From: Acidobacteriota bacterium
GTDB taxonomy: Bacteria; Acidobacteriota; Vicinamibacteria; Vicinamibacterales; CAVVIG01
Direction: 5' to 3'
DNA: 60,770 nucleotides
NCBI GenBank assembly: GCA_018268955.1
Contig: JAFDVO010000012.1
Location: forward strand, 1 to 60,770
This document shows positions 7,382 through 17,077 of the stretch, one piece after another. Below the pieces are notes generated by a model. That model did no database searches. It was not told the DNA's origin and worked only from the letters and a program-made list of their open reading frames with translations. The position numbers were made by a program, and so were the translations under genes. Within the stretch, counting starts at the first letter, position 1; each line of letters opens with the position of its first letter.

Positions 7382-9642
7382 AGGCGTCCTCCCTCGCCCG
7401 CATCGGCCGCCGCCGGCATCCCCAGCAGCTGCCTCATCTTCAACACCAGCGACAGCCAGTACACGTTCGCGCCGATCGCGGACAGCACCACGACCACCGG
7501 CAGCAGGTTCACCAACGCCAGGGCGAAGATGCCGTAGGGCATGGCGGCGCGCGTGGCGACGAACGACACCCGCCACACGAGGCGCGACCACCACGAGGCG
7601 TGCGCCGTGAACCGGGCGCGCGCGACCGCGTGGAGCGTCTCCGGACGCCCGAGCGTGATGGTCCGCCGCAGGAAGATCAGCAGCGCGAAGGACAGCAGCG
7701 TGCCGGACAGTCCCGCTGCCCCGAGCGGCCCGAGCGCCGCCCAGCCGGTCTGCTGGATCCCCCCGATCGTCAGCCCCACGAAGACAGCCACGTAATACGA
7801 GTAGTCGCCGATCGTCTCGAGCCAGCAGCCGAGCGCCGACTCCTGGTACTTGAGGCGCGCGATCTCGCCATCGCACCCGTCGAGGATGCTGGCCGCGAGG
7901 GACAGCGCGCCGCCAAGCACGCCCGCGACATACTCGCCGCGGCTGAAGAGCCACGCAGACGCCATCCCAAGGACGAACACGAAGACCGACATCATGTTCG
8001 CAGTGACCGGCGTGGGCAGGAGCGCGATGCTGATCGGCAGCGAGATCCGCCTGTTGAAACGGGCGAGCTTCGCGTCGGTCTGCTTGAAGGCCGCGCGCCG
8101 CATCGTGGCGTCAGCCTGCGATACCTCCGACAGGGAGCGGAATCGGAGGGCAAGGCGTGCGTGTCCGGAGGAGACCTCGTCACCCGTCGGCATCGGGGCG
8201 CAGCTCCAGATGCGATCGCGCAGGTGATCGGTCAGCCGTTCGCGATTACCCGCCAGCGAGGCCCGCACTCGTACGACCCCCGACATCCCGAAGCCCGGAC
8301 CCGCGGCCACGTCCAGCACCTCCGGGATGGCCGCGCTGACACGCCGCGCGTCGGCGAGGAGCTGCGGCGACACGACGGTCCCCGGCCCGATCGCGGTGAG
8401 GCGGGTCTCGCCAGGCACCTGTGCGAGCAGCGCCCGCCAGTGATCGGGCGAGCTCACGATCGTCACGCCAGGCATCATGCGCACCGATCGTGGGAGCCCG
8501 CCCGGCGCCCAGGCAATGATGCGGGTGTAGCCCGCGCGACGCGCTGCTCGGAGGACCCGCTCGGCCACCGGCAGCCCGGCCACGCGAACTGATGGTGAGA
8601 GGTCCACGCTCGGATCCTCGGCGATGTACAGGAGCGGTTCGTCGTCCACCCGGCCAGGCCCTCTGCCGATACCGTTGGCGGACCGTACGGCGCGCCCCTT
8701 GGGGAAGAGAGCGAATCCCGTCGCCGACCAGAAGAGCCCGCGCAGCCGCCGGGCCATCGCGAGCGTCGCTCCGCCGGGTGTCCCCGCAGCCGCCGTCGCC
8801 GCGAGGCTCGCGGCTTCCAGCGCGCCAAGGTTCGCCGGGATGAATGCCGTCGCGAAACTGGTGACCCGCGTGATCGTCTCGATGGCAAACGCCTGGATGA
8901 GGGTGATCGGTGCGCCGCTGACGCGGAGGACCGCCCAGGCTTCGAGCACCATCAAGACGTACGACGCCGCACCCGCGAGTGCGAGGATCGCGAGGCGCCT
9001 GGGCTGGCCTGAGGCGAGGACGCGAAGGTCGGCGGCGACGAGCGCGATGAAGTGACCGACGTTTGAGAGAATGGATGAAGGCGCAGGACGTCGATGTGTG
9101 ACGGCGACGCGTGGCGCGCGCTGGATCAGGTACGCGACGGCGACGCAGATGAGGGCGCTGCCGACAGCGAACCCGATGAAGATGCGGCTCCAGGCGGTCG
9201 ACAGCGGCATCGTCGCGAAAGCACTGACTGCGCCGACGCCGACGAGCAGCGTCGTCATCACGATGTAGGCGAGACGTTCGAGCGCGACGGCCGCGGTTGC
9301 GGTCGCTGCGTCGCTCTCGCCACGCAGCAGCACCACCTTCAGCGGTTCGCCGGCCACGCCCCGGACTGTCACGTAGCTGACGGCTTCCGCAGCGAGACGA
9401 ACGCGGAAGAGACGGCCGAGGGCGAGGCGGGTGCCCGCTGGGAAGCAGGCCGCCCAGGCCGCCGTCCGAATCACGTGCCACGCGCCGCTGATCGCGATGG
9501 CGGCGAGCGCAGCGGGCGCGAGTCGGGAGAGGTTGCCGCGGATGAAGGTCCAGTCGGTCGCCCGGATCGCGACCACCAACAGCACGACGCCTGTGGCGAG
9601 CGCAACGCGCGACCACAGGCGCTGTCTTGAATCAGGCGTCAT
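7366..9642 (-). CDS. fusion: UPF0104/LPG-synthase-like membrane domain plus CDP-alcohol phosphotransferase
   Basis: A 758-residue membrane protein with three parts. Residues 10-315 are a multi-pass domain of the lysylphosphatidylglycerol synthase TM/YbhN type (FIPANLGALEAASLAA). Residues 330-500 form a soluble segment resembling a nucleotidyltransferase (GLPVAERVLRAARRAGYTRI) but lacking a clear GGxGxR loop. Residues 535-745 are a CDP-alcohol phosphotransferase domain with the signature D588, D591-G592, A595-R596, G605, E609, D613; E609 replaces the usual third aspartate. The layout recalls the bifunctional inositol-phosphate cytidylyltransferase/transferase proteins and suggests synthesis of an unusual polar lipid or phospho-sugar. 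The ATG at 9642 is favoured; a GTG at 9669 would abut the next gene. Confidence 0.8.
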   Translation of the reverse strand: MTPDSRQRLWSRVALATGVVLLVVAIRATDWTFIRGNLSRLAPAALAAIAISGAWHVIRTAAWAACFPAGTRLALGRLFRVRLAAEAVSYVTVRGVAGEPLKVVLLRGESDAATATAAVALERLAYIVMTTLLVGVGAVSAFATMPLSTAWSRIFIGFAVGSALICVAVAYLIQRAPRVAVTHRRPAPSSILSNVGHFIALVAADLRVLASGQPRRLAILALAGAASYVLMVLEAWAVLRVSGAPITLIQAFAIETITRVTSFATAFIPANLGALEAASLAATAAAGTPGGATLAMARRLRGLFWSATGFALFPKGRAVRSANGIGRGPGRVDDEPLLYIAEDPSVDLSPSVRVAGLPVAERVLRAARRAGYTRIIAWAPGGLPRSVRMMPGVTIVSSPDHWRALLAQVPGETRLTAIGPGTVVSPQLLADARRVSAAIPEVLDVAAGPGFGMSGVVRVRASLAGNRERLTDHLRDRIWSCAPMPTGDEVSSGHARLALRFRSLSEVSQADATMRRAAFKQTDAKLARFNRRISLPISIALLPTPVTANMMSVFVFVLGMASAWLFSRGEYVAGVLGGALSLAASILDGCDGEIARLKYQESALGCWLETIGDYSYYVAVFVGLTIGGIQQTGWAALGPLGAAGLSGTLLSFALLIFLRRTITLGRPETLHAVARARFTAHASWWSRLVWRVSFVATRAAMPYGIFALALVNLLPVVVVLSAIGANVYWLSLVLKMRQLLGMPAAADAGEGGRLVPSS

Positions 9643-9669
9643 GTCGTCGCACGGCCAAGAACAATCCAC

Positions 9670-10701
9670 ATGCCATCACCTCATCCGTCCAGCTTGAAGC
9701 TGAGCGTCCTCGACCAGGCTCCGATCTCCAGGGGCATGTCCGCCGGTGACGCGCTGCACCACTCGATCGACCTCGCGCGCACGGCCGATCGCCTCGGCTA
9801 CACGCGCTACTGGGTCGCCGAGCACCACGGCTCGCGCATGCTGGCGTGTTCCAGTCCCGAGGTGCTGATCGGCCCCATCGCGGCGGCGACCCGGGCGATT
9901 CGCGTGGGCAGCGGAGGCGTGATGCTGCCGCACTACAGCCCGCTCAAGGTGGCAGAGAGCTTCCGCATGTTGGCCGCGCTCTACCCGGACCGCATCGACC
10001 TCGGTCTTGGCCGCGCCCCTGGGAGTGATCCGCTCACCGCCTGGGCGCTCCAGCGCGACAAGCGGCAGGCAGCTCCCGACGACTTCCCGGAGCAGCTTGC
10101 CGAGCTGCTCGCGTACGTGCGCGATGGGCTTGCCCAGAACCATCGGCTGGCCCGGATGGCTGACCTTCCGCCGGTGACCGCGCGACCGGTGCCGTGGCTG
10201 CTGGGGTCGTCTCCCCAGAGCGGCATCTGGGCGGCGGAGCTTGGGCTGCCGTACGCGTTCGCTGACTTCATCGCACCGGGTGGTGCCGAAATCGCCCAGC
10301 GGTATCGCGAGAGCTTCACCGCCTCGTCGAACTTGTCGGCACCTCACGTCATCGCGGCGGTGTGGGCGCTCTGTGCAGAGACGGACGACGAAGCGATCCG
10401 CCTGGCATCCAGCTCACGAATGGCGTTTGCCCACTTCCTCAGCGGCACCCTCATCGAAGTGCCTCCGGTCGATGAGGCACTCGCGTTCCTCGATGCCAAC
10501 CGGCACCTGCTCGACACGCTGATTACCCGACGCCGCGCGATCGTCGGCTCGCCACAAACCGTGCGCGCCGCTATCGAGCGCGTCGCGCAGGAGTACGGTG
10601 CGGACGAGGTGATGATTGTGACGATCACGTATGCGCACGAGGCGCGCACCAGGTCCTACGAACTGCTCGCGCGCGCATTCGGACTCGAGCCCCGTTCCTG
10701 A
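9670..10701 (+). CDS. LLM-class flavin-dependent oxidoreductase
   Basis: A 343-residue bacterial luciferase-like monooxygenase (TIM barrel, FMN/F420 binding). Family signatures are LSVLDQAPISRGMSAGDAL at the first strand, RYWVAEHHGSRMLACSSPEV, VGSGGVMLPHYSPLKVAE and DRIDLGLGRAPGSD. This matches the MsnO8-type LLM subgroup. Substrate is unknown. It starts 27 bases from the divergent membrane fusion gene and is followed by a 7-bp hairpin over its stop, so it probably forms its own unit rather than joining the sugar cluster. Confidence 0.88.
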   Translation: MPSPHPSSLKLSVLDQAPISRGMSAGDALHHSIDLARTADRLGYTRYWVAEHHGSRMLACSSPEVLIGPIAAATRAIRVGSGGVMLPHYSPLKVAESFRMLAALYPDRIDLGLGRAPGSDPLTAWALQRDKRQAAPDDFPEQLAELLAYVRDGLAQNHRLARMADLPPVTARPVPWLLGSSPQSGIWAAELGLPYAFADFIAPGGAEIAQRYRESFTASSNLSAPHVIAAVWALCAETDDEAIRLASSSRMAFAHFLSGTLIEVPPVDEALAFLDANRHLLDTLITRRRAIVGSPQTVRAAIERVAQEYGADEVMIVTITYAHEARTRSYELLARAFGLEPRS

Positions 10702-10721
10702 CGCCGCACCCGCACGGCGTC
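10700..10721 (+). terminator. hairpin over the LLM gene stop codon
   Basis: Perfect 7-bp arms GACGCCG and CGGCGTC with an 8-base loop; the left arm begins inside the TGA stop. No U-tract follows. Same design as the hairpin at the dapE stop. Confidence 0.45.
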
Positions 10722-10781
10722 CCCGGAGCTCGATGCTGAGCCGGCCAGTCGTCGGCGAACAGTTTGCACGGGCCGGGTGTA

Positions 10782-12632
10782 ATGCCACTCGGCCATCCTC
10801 TCGACCGCACACGGCACGGCCGTGGCTATCCCCGTCCGCAGATGCAGCGCGCCGACTGGACGTCCCTGAACGGCGAATGGGATGTCGCACTCGATCGCGA
10901 AGGCGCATGGCTGTCGCCCGATGACGTGGACTGGGCCCGCCGCATCGTCGTGCCGTTCTCGCCCGAGGTGCCGCTCAGCGGCATCAACGACGACACGTTC
11001 TACCGCGCTGTCTGGTACCGCCGCTCCGTCGAGTGCCCCGCCCTCGACGATGACCAGCGATGGCTGCTGCACTTCGGCGCCGTGGACTACCACGCCACTG
11101 TCTGGGTGGACGGCCGCGTCGTGGGGGAGCACTGGGGCGGATACACGCCCTTTTGCGTCGACCTGACCCCCTCGCTTCCAGCCAACAGCGGGTCGATCAC
11201 CATCGTCGTCCGCGCCGAGGACGATCCGCACGACCTGGCGAAGCCGCGCGGCAAGCAGGACTGGCAGCTCGAGCCCCATTCGATCTGGTATCCGAGGACC
11301 AGCGGCATCTGGCAGACCGTGTGGACCGAAGTCGTGCCATCGACCCGTATCGGCGCGCTGCGCTGGACCCCCAACCTCGAGCGGTGGGAAATCGGATTCG
11401 AGGCGTGGGTCGAGGGCCTGCCCCGCGAACGCCTGCGCGTACGCGTGAACCTCACAGTCGGCGAGACCCTGATCGCCGACGACACCATCACCGTCATCAA
11501 GGGCGAGGTGCACCGACGGATTGCCCTGTCCGACCCCGGCATCGACGACTACCGTAATGAACTGCTCTGGAGTCCCGAGAAGCCGACCCTGATCGACGCC
11601 ACCCTCGAGCTCTGGGGCGACCGGGGCGAACTGCTCGACACCGTGCAGAGCTACACGGCCATTCGTTCGGTGGCCGCACAGCGCGACCGCTTCCTGCTGA
11701 ATGGCCGGCCGTACCAGATGCGGCTCGTTCTCGATCAGGGCTACTGGCCGTCGAGCGGCATTACCGCACCGGACGACGCGGCGCTCGAGCGGGACGTGCG
11801 GCTCGCGAAAGCCATGGGCTTCAACGGCGTGCGGAAGCACCAGAAGATCGAGGACCCGCGGTACCTGTACTGGGCCGATCGGCTCGGCCTGCTCGTGTGG
11901 GAGGAGATGCCGAGCGCCTACCGGTACACCAACACCTCGGTCGAGCGCGTCACCGGCGAGTGGATGGAGGCGATCGCCCGCGACTACAGCCACCCCTGTA
12001 TCGTCGCCTGGGTGCCCTTCAACGAATCGTGGGGCGTGCCGAACCTGCCGGAGAGCGCTCGCGAACGGCACTACGTCCAGGCGCTCTATCACCTGACGAA
12101 GACGCTCGACCCCACGAGGCCGGTCATCGGGAACGACGGATGGGAGAGCGTGGCCACCGACATCATCGGCATCCACGACTATGACGACGACCCGTCGCGC
12201 ATCGCACGACGCTACCAGGCCGACGAGGTCCTACCGCGCCTCTTCCGCCGCGAGCGGCCGGGCGGACGGCTGCTGGTGCTGCACGACCAGCCTGCCACCG
12301 ACCAGCCAATCGTGCTCTCCGAGTTCGGCGGCATCGCGTATTCGCGCGACACGGGTACGTGGGGTTACACGACGTGCGCGAGCGCTGCCGAGTTCGCAGA
12401 GCGGTACACGGCGTTGCTCGACGTGGTGCGTGAGCTGCCGGTGCTGTGCGGCTTCTGCTACACGCAGTTCGCTGACACCTACCAGGAGGCGAACGGCCTG
12501 CTGTTCGCCGACCGCACGCCGAAGTTCCCGATGGCGGCCATCGCTCGCGCGACCCGTGGTCGGCGGGGTGGCGCGGGCACGGTCCCGGTGGATCCCATCG
12601 AGGCGGCGCGCAGCAGCGAGACCGACGCGTGA
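10782..12632 (+). CDS. glycoside hydrolase family 2 protein
   Basis: A 616-residue GH2 enzyme of the beta-galactosidase/glucuronidase class without a signal peptide. The N-terminal jelly-roll (about residues 25-180: SLNGEWDVALD, FYRAVWYRRSVE, VWVDGRVVGEHWGGYTPF) is followed by an Ig-like domain and a TIM barrel. The acid/base is probably E415 in PFNESWG and the nucleophile E514 in VLSEFGG. Its stop overlaps the galT start (TGATG), so galactoside cleavage followed by galactose-1-P metabolism is a natural reading, but specificity cannot be fixed from sequence. The ATG at 10782 is preferred to a TTG six codons upstream. Confidence 0.88.
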   Translation: MPLGHPLDRTRHGRGYPRPQMQRADWTSLNGEWDVALDREGAWLSPDDVDWARRIVVPFSPEVPLSGINDDTFYRAVWYRRSVECPALDDDQRWLLHFGAVDYHATVWVDGRVVGEHWGGYTPFCVDLTPSLPANSGSITIVVRAEDDPHDLAKPRGKQDWQLEPHSIWYPRTSGIWQTVWTEVVPSTRIGALRWTPNLERWEIGFEAWVEGLPRERLRVRVNLTVGETLIADDTITVIKGEVHRRIALSDPGIDDYRNELLWSPEKPTLIDATLELWGDRGELLDTVQSYTAIRSVAAQRDRFLLNGRPYQMRLVLDQGYWPSSGITAPDDAALERDVRLAKAMGFNGVRKHQKIEDPRYLYWADRLGLLVWEEMPSAYRYTNTSVERVTGEWMEAIARDYSHPCIVAWVPFNESWGVPNLPESARERHYVQALYHLTKTLDPTRPVIGNDGWESVATDIIGIHDYDDDPSRIARRYQADEVLPRLFRRERPGGRLLVLHDQPATDQPIVLSEFGGIAYSRDTGTWGYTTCASAAEFAERYTALLDVVRELPVLCGFCYTQFADTYQEANGLLFADRTPKFPMAAIARATRGRRGGAGTVPVDPIEAARSSETDA

Positions 12633-13717
12633 TGTTCAAGCAGGTCCTGACGAAGAGCGACGGCCGGTACCTCGCGCTGTATTCGCGCACGCCGATTACC
12701 GATGTCGGCCCCGCGCTGTCACCGTCATCCACGCCGTTCGCGCCGAATGCCCACCTGCGGTGGCATCCGCTGCGCGGAGAGTGGGTGGCCTACGCCACCC
12801 ATCGGCAGCACCGGACCTTCCTGCCGCCGCCGGAGTACAACCCGCTTGCGCGGACCACCGATCCGTCGAACCCCACCGAGCTGCCGTCGGGTTCATACGA
12901 CGTGGCGGTGTTCCAGAACCTGTTCCCCACGCTGACGGGAGGCGCGCACGACCCGCCGTCGCTCGAGGTGCCGACGCGCCCCGCGCTGGGGGACTGCGAA
13001 GTCGTCGTCTTCACCGACGATGCGAGCGCGTCGCTGGGATCGCTGCCGCTCGATCACTTGGCGCTGATCATCGACGTGTGGGCCGACCGCTATCTGACGC
13101 TCGGCGCGCGGCCGGACGTCAAGTACGTGTTCCCGTTCGAGAACCGCGGCGTCGAGGTCGGCGTCACGCTGCACCACCCGCATGGGCAGCTGTACGCATA
13201 CCCGTTCGTTCCGCCGATACCGGCCCGCGAGCTGGAGCAGCAGCGCCGGCATCTCGAGGAATTCGGCGCGGGGTTGCTCGAGACGCTGATTGCGGGCGAA
13301 CTCGAACACGGTCGACGCCTGCTCTACACGGGACCTCACGCGGTGGCCTTCGTCCCCGTGTGCGCGCGGTATCCGTACGAAGTGTGGGTGGCGCCACGAC
13401 GTGCCGCCGGATCGTTCGCCGCGCTCGGGTCGGATGAGCGGCAGGACCTCGCTCGCGCGCTGAAGACCACCCTGCTGACCTTCGACCGGCTGTGGGATCG
13501 ACCGTTCCCCTACATCATGGCCATTCACCAGGCGCCGACCGACGATGCCCTGCATCCGGAGGCGCACGTGCACATCGAGTTCTACCCGGCGTATCGCATG
13601 CGTGGTCGATTGAAATTCCTGGCGGGCAGCGAAATTGGAGCGGGCGTGTTCACGGCCGACACGGATCCGGATGAGCGCGCCGCCGAGCTCCGGAGCGTGG
13701 CGGTGCGCCTTGCGTGA
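12632..13717 (+). CDS. galT: galactose-1-phosphate uridylyltransferase
   Basis: GalT exchanges UMP between UDP-glucose and galactose-1-phosphate in the Leloir pathway. The protein has 361 residues. The HIT-type active-site motif HHPHGQ lies at residues 181-186, with H184 as the expected uridylylated nucleophile. Other signatures are LRWHPLRGEWVAYATHRQHR, NRGVEVGVTL and HVHIEFYP near the end. The N-terminal CxxC zinc pair of the E. coli enzyme is absent (PEYNPLARTT stands at that place), which also occurs in other bacterial GalTs. The ATG overlaps the GH2 stop and the gene runs into galK, so GH2, galT and galK are translationally coupled. Confidence 0.93.
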   Translation: MFKQVLTKSDGRYLALYSRTPITDVGPALSPSSTPFAPNAHLRWHPLRGEWVAYATHRQHRTFLPPPEYNPLARTTDPSNPTELPSGSYDVAVFQNLFPTLTGGAHDPPSLEVPTRPALGDCEVVVFTDDASASLGSLPLDHLALIIDVWADRYLTLGARPDVKYVFPFENRGVEVGVTLHHPHGQLYAYPFVPPIPARELEQQRRHLEEFGAGLLETLIAGELEHGRRLLYTGPHAVAFVPVCARYPYEVWVAPRRAAGSFAALGSDERQDLARALKTTLLTFDRLWDRPFPYIMAIHQAPTDDALHPEAHVHIEFYPAYRMRGRLKFLAGSEIGAGVFTADTDPDERAAELRSVAVRLA

Positions 13718-14819
13718 AGGCGAGGAGACGTTCCACGCCATTTTTGGACGGGACGAAGAGCTGAGCGCGTCCGCGCCCGGACGCGTGAACCTGATTGGGG
13801 AGCACACCGACTACAACGAAGGGTTCGTCCTGCCGATTGCGATCCCGCAGCGAACAACCGTTCGGCTGGCTCGACGTGACGACCGCCTCGTGCGCGTGTG
13901 GAGTGCGAACACCGGCCGGGTCAGGGCAGCGATCAGGACGTTCGAGCTGGGACATGAGGCGCTCGCGCAGGCGTGGGTCGACTACGTGCAGGGCGTCACG
14001 TGGGCGCTGCGCGAGGAGGGGTGCGCGATCGGTGGGGTCGACGTCGCCGTCGCGTCTGATGTGCCGCTTGGCTCGGGGCTCTCCTCGAGCGCGGCCCTCG
14101 AAGTCGGGGTACTGCGCGCGCTCAGTGCGGCGTTCAGTCTCGAACTCGACGGGTCGACGATTGCACGACTCGCGCACCGCGCCGAGACCGGATTCGTGGG
14201 GGTGCCCGTCGGCGTGATGGACCAGATGGCGTCGAGTCTCGCGTCAGAGGATGCGGCGCTTTTCATCGACACGCGGACCCTCGCCTTCGAACACGTTCCG
14301 CTGCCCGCGTCAGCGCAACTGCTGGTCATCAACTCGGGGATCACTCATGCGCATGCTGGCGGTGAGTACCGCACCCGGCGATCGGAGTGTGAGGCCGCGG
14401 CGCGTGCACTGGGGCTGAGGGCGCTGCGCGATGCAGACCGGCAGCGGCTCACCGAAGTCCTCCTGCCGGAACCCTTGAATCGCCGTGCCCGTCACGTCGT
14501 CACCGAGGACGACCGCGTGCTCGAGATGCGTGCCGCGCTCCTCGCAGGCGACCTCGCGACGGCCGGTGCGCTGATGAACGACTCTCACCGATCGATGTCC
14601 GAGGACTTCGAGGTCTCGACGCCGGAGGTGGACGTGCTCGTGCGAATGGCGCAGGCACAGGAAGGCGTGTTCGGCGCCCGCATGACCGGCGGCGGATTCG
14701 GCGGCTGTATCGTCGCGCTCTGCGCGCACGGCACAGCCCGCGATGCAGGGGCCCGCGCGCTGCGTGCGTATACGGCCGAGACCGGGCGCGCAGGACGGCT
14801 GCTGATTCCAGAGGCCTGA
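13710..14819 (+). CDS. galK: galactokinase
   Basis: GalK phosphorylates galactose to galactose-1-phosphate. GHMP-kinase motifs are complete: APGRVNLIGEHTDYNEGF (galactose-binding signature), PLGSGLSSSAALEVG (ATP loop) and GARMTGGGFGGCIVAL (motif 3). About 369 residues from a TTG at 13710, which overlaps galT by 8 bases and leaves about 21 residues before the signature. An in-frame ATG at 13671 would give a longer overlap of 47 bases. The start is therefore uncertain but the identity is not. galE is not in the window, so UDP-galactose recycling must use an epimerase elsewhere. Confidence 0.92.
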   Translation: MREGEETFHAIFGRDEELSASAPGRVNLIGEHTDYNEGFVLPIAIPQRTTVRLARRDDRLVRVWSANTGRVRAAIRTFELGHEALAQAWVDYVQGVTWALREEGCAIGGVDVAVASDVPLGSGLSSSAALEVGVLRALSAAFSLELDGSTIARLAHRAETGFVGVPVGVMDQMASSLASEDAALFIDTRTLAFEHVPLPASAQLLVINSGITHAHAGGEYRTRRSECEAAARALGLRALRDADRQRLTEVLLPEPLNRRARHVVTEDDRVLEMRAALLAGDLATAGALMNDSHRSMSEDFEVSTPEVDVLVRMAQAQEGVFGARMTGGGFGGCIVALCAHGTARDAGARALRAYTAETGRAGRLLIPEA

Positions 14820-14859
14820 GTTCGGCACGGACTTTGGACACCCCCGGTCGGCGGTGACC

Positions 14860-15969
14860 ATGGACCTCGTGTGTATCTCTCATCTGCGTTGGGACTTTGT
14901 CTTTCAGCGACCTCAGCATCTTCTGACACGGGCGGCGCGCGAGCGTCGCGTCTACTACATCGAAGAGCCGATTCGGACCGAGACGGGTGACCCCCACGTG
15001 GTGGCACGGACGGTGTCGCCGACCCTGACCATTGCGGTACCTCACATCCCGGCGGACCGCTGCCGCAGCGAGTGCGTCCAGCTCCAGGCGGATCTGCTCG
15101 AGCAGTTCCTGGAACGGCAGGGCGTGACCGACTACACCCTCTGGCTCTACACACCGATGGCGCTCGAGTTCACTCTGCGCCTCGCGCCGACGACGGTCGT
15201 TTACGACTGCATGGACGAGCTGTCGGCGTTTGCCGGTGCGCCACCGGAGCTCGTGGCGTTCGAGCAGGACCTCTTCAGCCGGGCCGACGTCGTCTTCACG
15301 GGCGGCCACACGCTCTACGAAGCGAAGCGGTCGAAGCACCCGAACGTGCATTCGTTTCCGAGCAGCGTGGAGGTGGAGCACTTCCGCCGCGCACGGCAGT
15401 GTGCCAGCGAGCCGCAGGACCAGCAGGCGCTACCCAGGCCACGCATCGGGTTCTACGGCGTGATCGATGAGCGGATGGACTACGACCTGCTCGCCGGCGT
15501 CGCGTCCGCACGACCCGACTGGCAGCTGGTGCTGATTGGGCCCACCGCAAAGGTGAATCCGGCTGACCTGCCGAAGGCCGCGAACATTCACTACCTGGGG
15601 GGACGGACGTACGGCGAGCTGCCGGACTACATCGGCGGCTGGGACGTGGCGATGCTGCCGTTCGCGCGCAACGAGTCCACCCGCTTCATCAGCCCGACCA
15701 AGACGCCGGAGTACCTTGCCGGCGGCCTGCCGGTGGTGTCCACCTCGATTCGCGACGTGGTGCGGCCGTACGGCGAACTGGGCCTCGCGCATATCGCCGA
15801 CACCCCGGCCGACTTCGTCGCGGCGGTGGAGCGTGCGCTGGCCTGCGATCGCCTGGCGCACTGTGCGGCCGCTGACGAGTACTTGCAGCACCTGTCATGG
15901 GATCGCACGTGGACAGCCATGTGGGACCACGTGCAGCGTGTTGGAGAGAGGCGGTTGACCCGTGTTTGA
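14860..15969 (+). CDS. GT-B fold glycosyltransferase (GT4-like)
   Basis: A 369-residue cytosolic glycosyltransferase with two Rossmann-like halves. The N-terminus MDLVCISHLRWDFVFQRPQ is a hallmark of a group of GT-B enzymes. The C-terminal half has IGFYGVIDERMDYDLL, the nucleotide-sugar region FISPTKTPEYLAGG (E of the EX7E-type site) and VVSTSIRDVV. It lies between galK and glf, overlapping glf by 8 bases, which suggests that it transfers galactofuranose or another sugar made by the cluster; the acceptor is unknown. The ATG at 14860 is preferred; a GTG two codons upstream is possible. Confidence 0.85.
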   Translation: MDLVCISHLRWDFVFQRPQHLLTRAARERRVYYIEEPIRTETGDPHVVARTVSPTLTIAVPHIPADRCRSECVQLQADLLEQFLERQGVTDYTLWLYTPMALEFTLRLAPTTVVYDCMDELSAFAGAPPELVAFEQDLFSRADVVFTGGHTLYEAKRSKHPNVHSFPSSVEVEHFRRARQCASEPQDQQALPRPRIGFYGVIDERMDYDLLAGVASARPDWQLVLIGPTAKVNPADLPKAANIHYLGGRTYGELPDYIGGWDVAMLPFARNESTRFISPTKTPEYLAGGLPVVSTSIRDVVRPYGELGLAHIADTPADFVAAVERALACDRLAHCAAADEYLQHLSWDRTWTAMWDHVQRVGERRLTRV

Positions 15970-17077
15970 TTACCTGGTGATTGGGGCCGGCTTCGCCGGC
16001 AGCGTGATTGCGGAACGGCTCGCGTCGGTGCTCGACAAGAAGGTCCTGGTGGTCGACAAGCGCAACCACATCGGGGGCAATGCGTACGACCACCACAATG
16101 ACGACGGCATCCTCGTGCATCGGTACGGCCCGCACATCTTCCACGCGAACTCGAAGGAGGTCTTCACCTACCTGTCGCGGTTCACGGACTGGTACCCGTA
16201 CCAGCATCGCGTGCGTGCCTGGGTCGACGGCCGAACCGTTCCGATTCCGATCAACCTGGACACGGTGAATGCGCTCTACGGCACGAACTACACGGCGCTG
16301 CAGCTCGGCGAGTTCTACAAGTCGCTGGCCGAACCGCGCGAGTCGATCCGCACATCGGAAGACGTGATCGTCAGCCAGGTTGGCCGGGAGCTGTACGAGA
16401 AGTTCTTCAGGAACTACACGAGAAAGCAGTGGGGGCTCGATCCGTCGGAGCTGGATGCTGCCGTGACCTCCCGTGTGCCGGTTCGGACGAACAGGGACGA
16501 TCGGTACTTCACGGATACGTACCAGGCGATGCCAAAGCACGGCTACACGCGCATGTTCGAGCGCATGCTCTCGCACCCCAACATCAAGATCCTGCTGAAC
16601 ACGGACTACCGGGAGATCGAAGGCTCGATCCTCTACGACGAAGTGATCTGCACCGCGCCGATCGACGAGTACTTCGACTGCCAGTTCGGCAAGCTGCCAT
16701 ACCGGTCCCTGGACTTCCAGCACCAGACGCTGGATACGCCGCAGGTGCAGGAGGTGGCGGTCATCAATTATCCGAACGACCAGCCATACACGCGCGTGAC
16801 GGAGTTCAAGCACCTCACCGGGCAGGTCCACCCGAAGACCTCGATCGTTTACGAGTACCCCACCGCCGAGGGCGACCCGTATTACCCGATCCCGCGGGCG
16901 GAGAACCAGGCGCTCTACAAGAAGTACCAGGAGCTCGCGGACCAGACACCGGGGGTCCACTTCGTCGGCCGGCTGGGCACCTACAAGTACTACAACATGG
17001 ATCAGGTGGTGGCGCAGTCGCTGACGCTCTTCTCGAAGATCGCCGGCGTCCGCCGATCGGAGTGCGTGACCGCATGA
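15962..17077 (+). CDS. glf: UDP-galactopyranose mutase
   Basis: Glf is a flavoenzyme that converts UDP-galactopyranose to UDP-galactofuranose, the donor for galactofuranose in surface glycans. The protein has 371 residues. The FAD loop is VIGAGFAGSVIAERLA (residues 6-21), followed by VVDKRNHIGGNAYD and the conserved GPHIFHANSKEV and RKQWGLDPSEL segments. The C-terminal HFVGRLGTYKYYNMDQVV is typical of the active site. The start is a GTG overlapping the upstream glycosyltransferase by 8 bases; the stop overlaps the next ATG (ATGA). These overlaps place it firmly inside the sugar operon. Confidence 0.95.
   Translation: MFDYLVIGAGFAGSVIAERLASVLDKKVLVVDKRNHIGGNAYDHHNDDGILVHRYGPHIFHANSKEVFTYLSRFTDWYPYQHRVRAWVDGRTVPIPINLDTVNALYGTNYTALQLGEFYKSLAEPRESIRTSEDVIVSQVGRELYEKFFRNYTRKQWGLDPSELDAAVTSRVPVRTNRDDRYFTDTYQAMPKHGYTRMFERMLSHPNIKILLNTDYREIEGSILYDEVICTAPIDEYFDCQFGKLPYRSLDFQHQTLDTPQVQEVAVINYPNDQPYTRVTEFKHLTGQVHPKTSIVYEYPTAEGDPYYPIPRAENQALYKKYQELADQTPGVHFVGRLGTYKYYNMDQVVAQSLTLFSKIAGVRRSECVTA

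Noticed and set aside
12632..13717. galT as a broken gene because the zinc cysteines are missing
   Set aside because: The HPH active site and all conserved blocks are intact and some bacterial GalTs lack the CxxC zinc site; there is no frameshift.
16429..17073. N-terminal extension of the GH1-RmlD protein
   Set aside because: It overlaps the conserved 3' part of glf in another frame; the ATGA junction at 17074 is the natural start.
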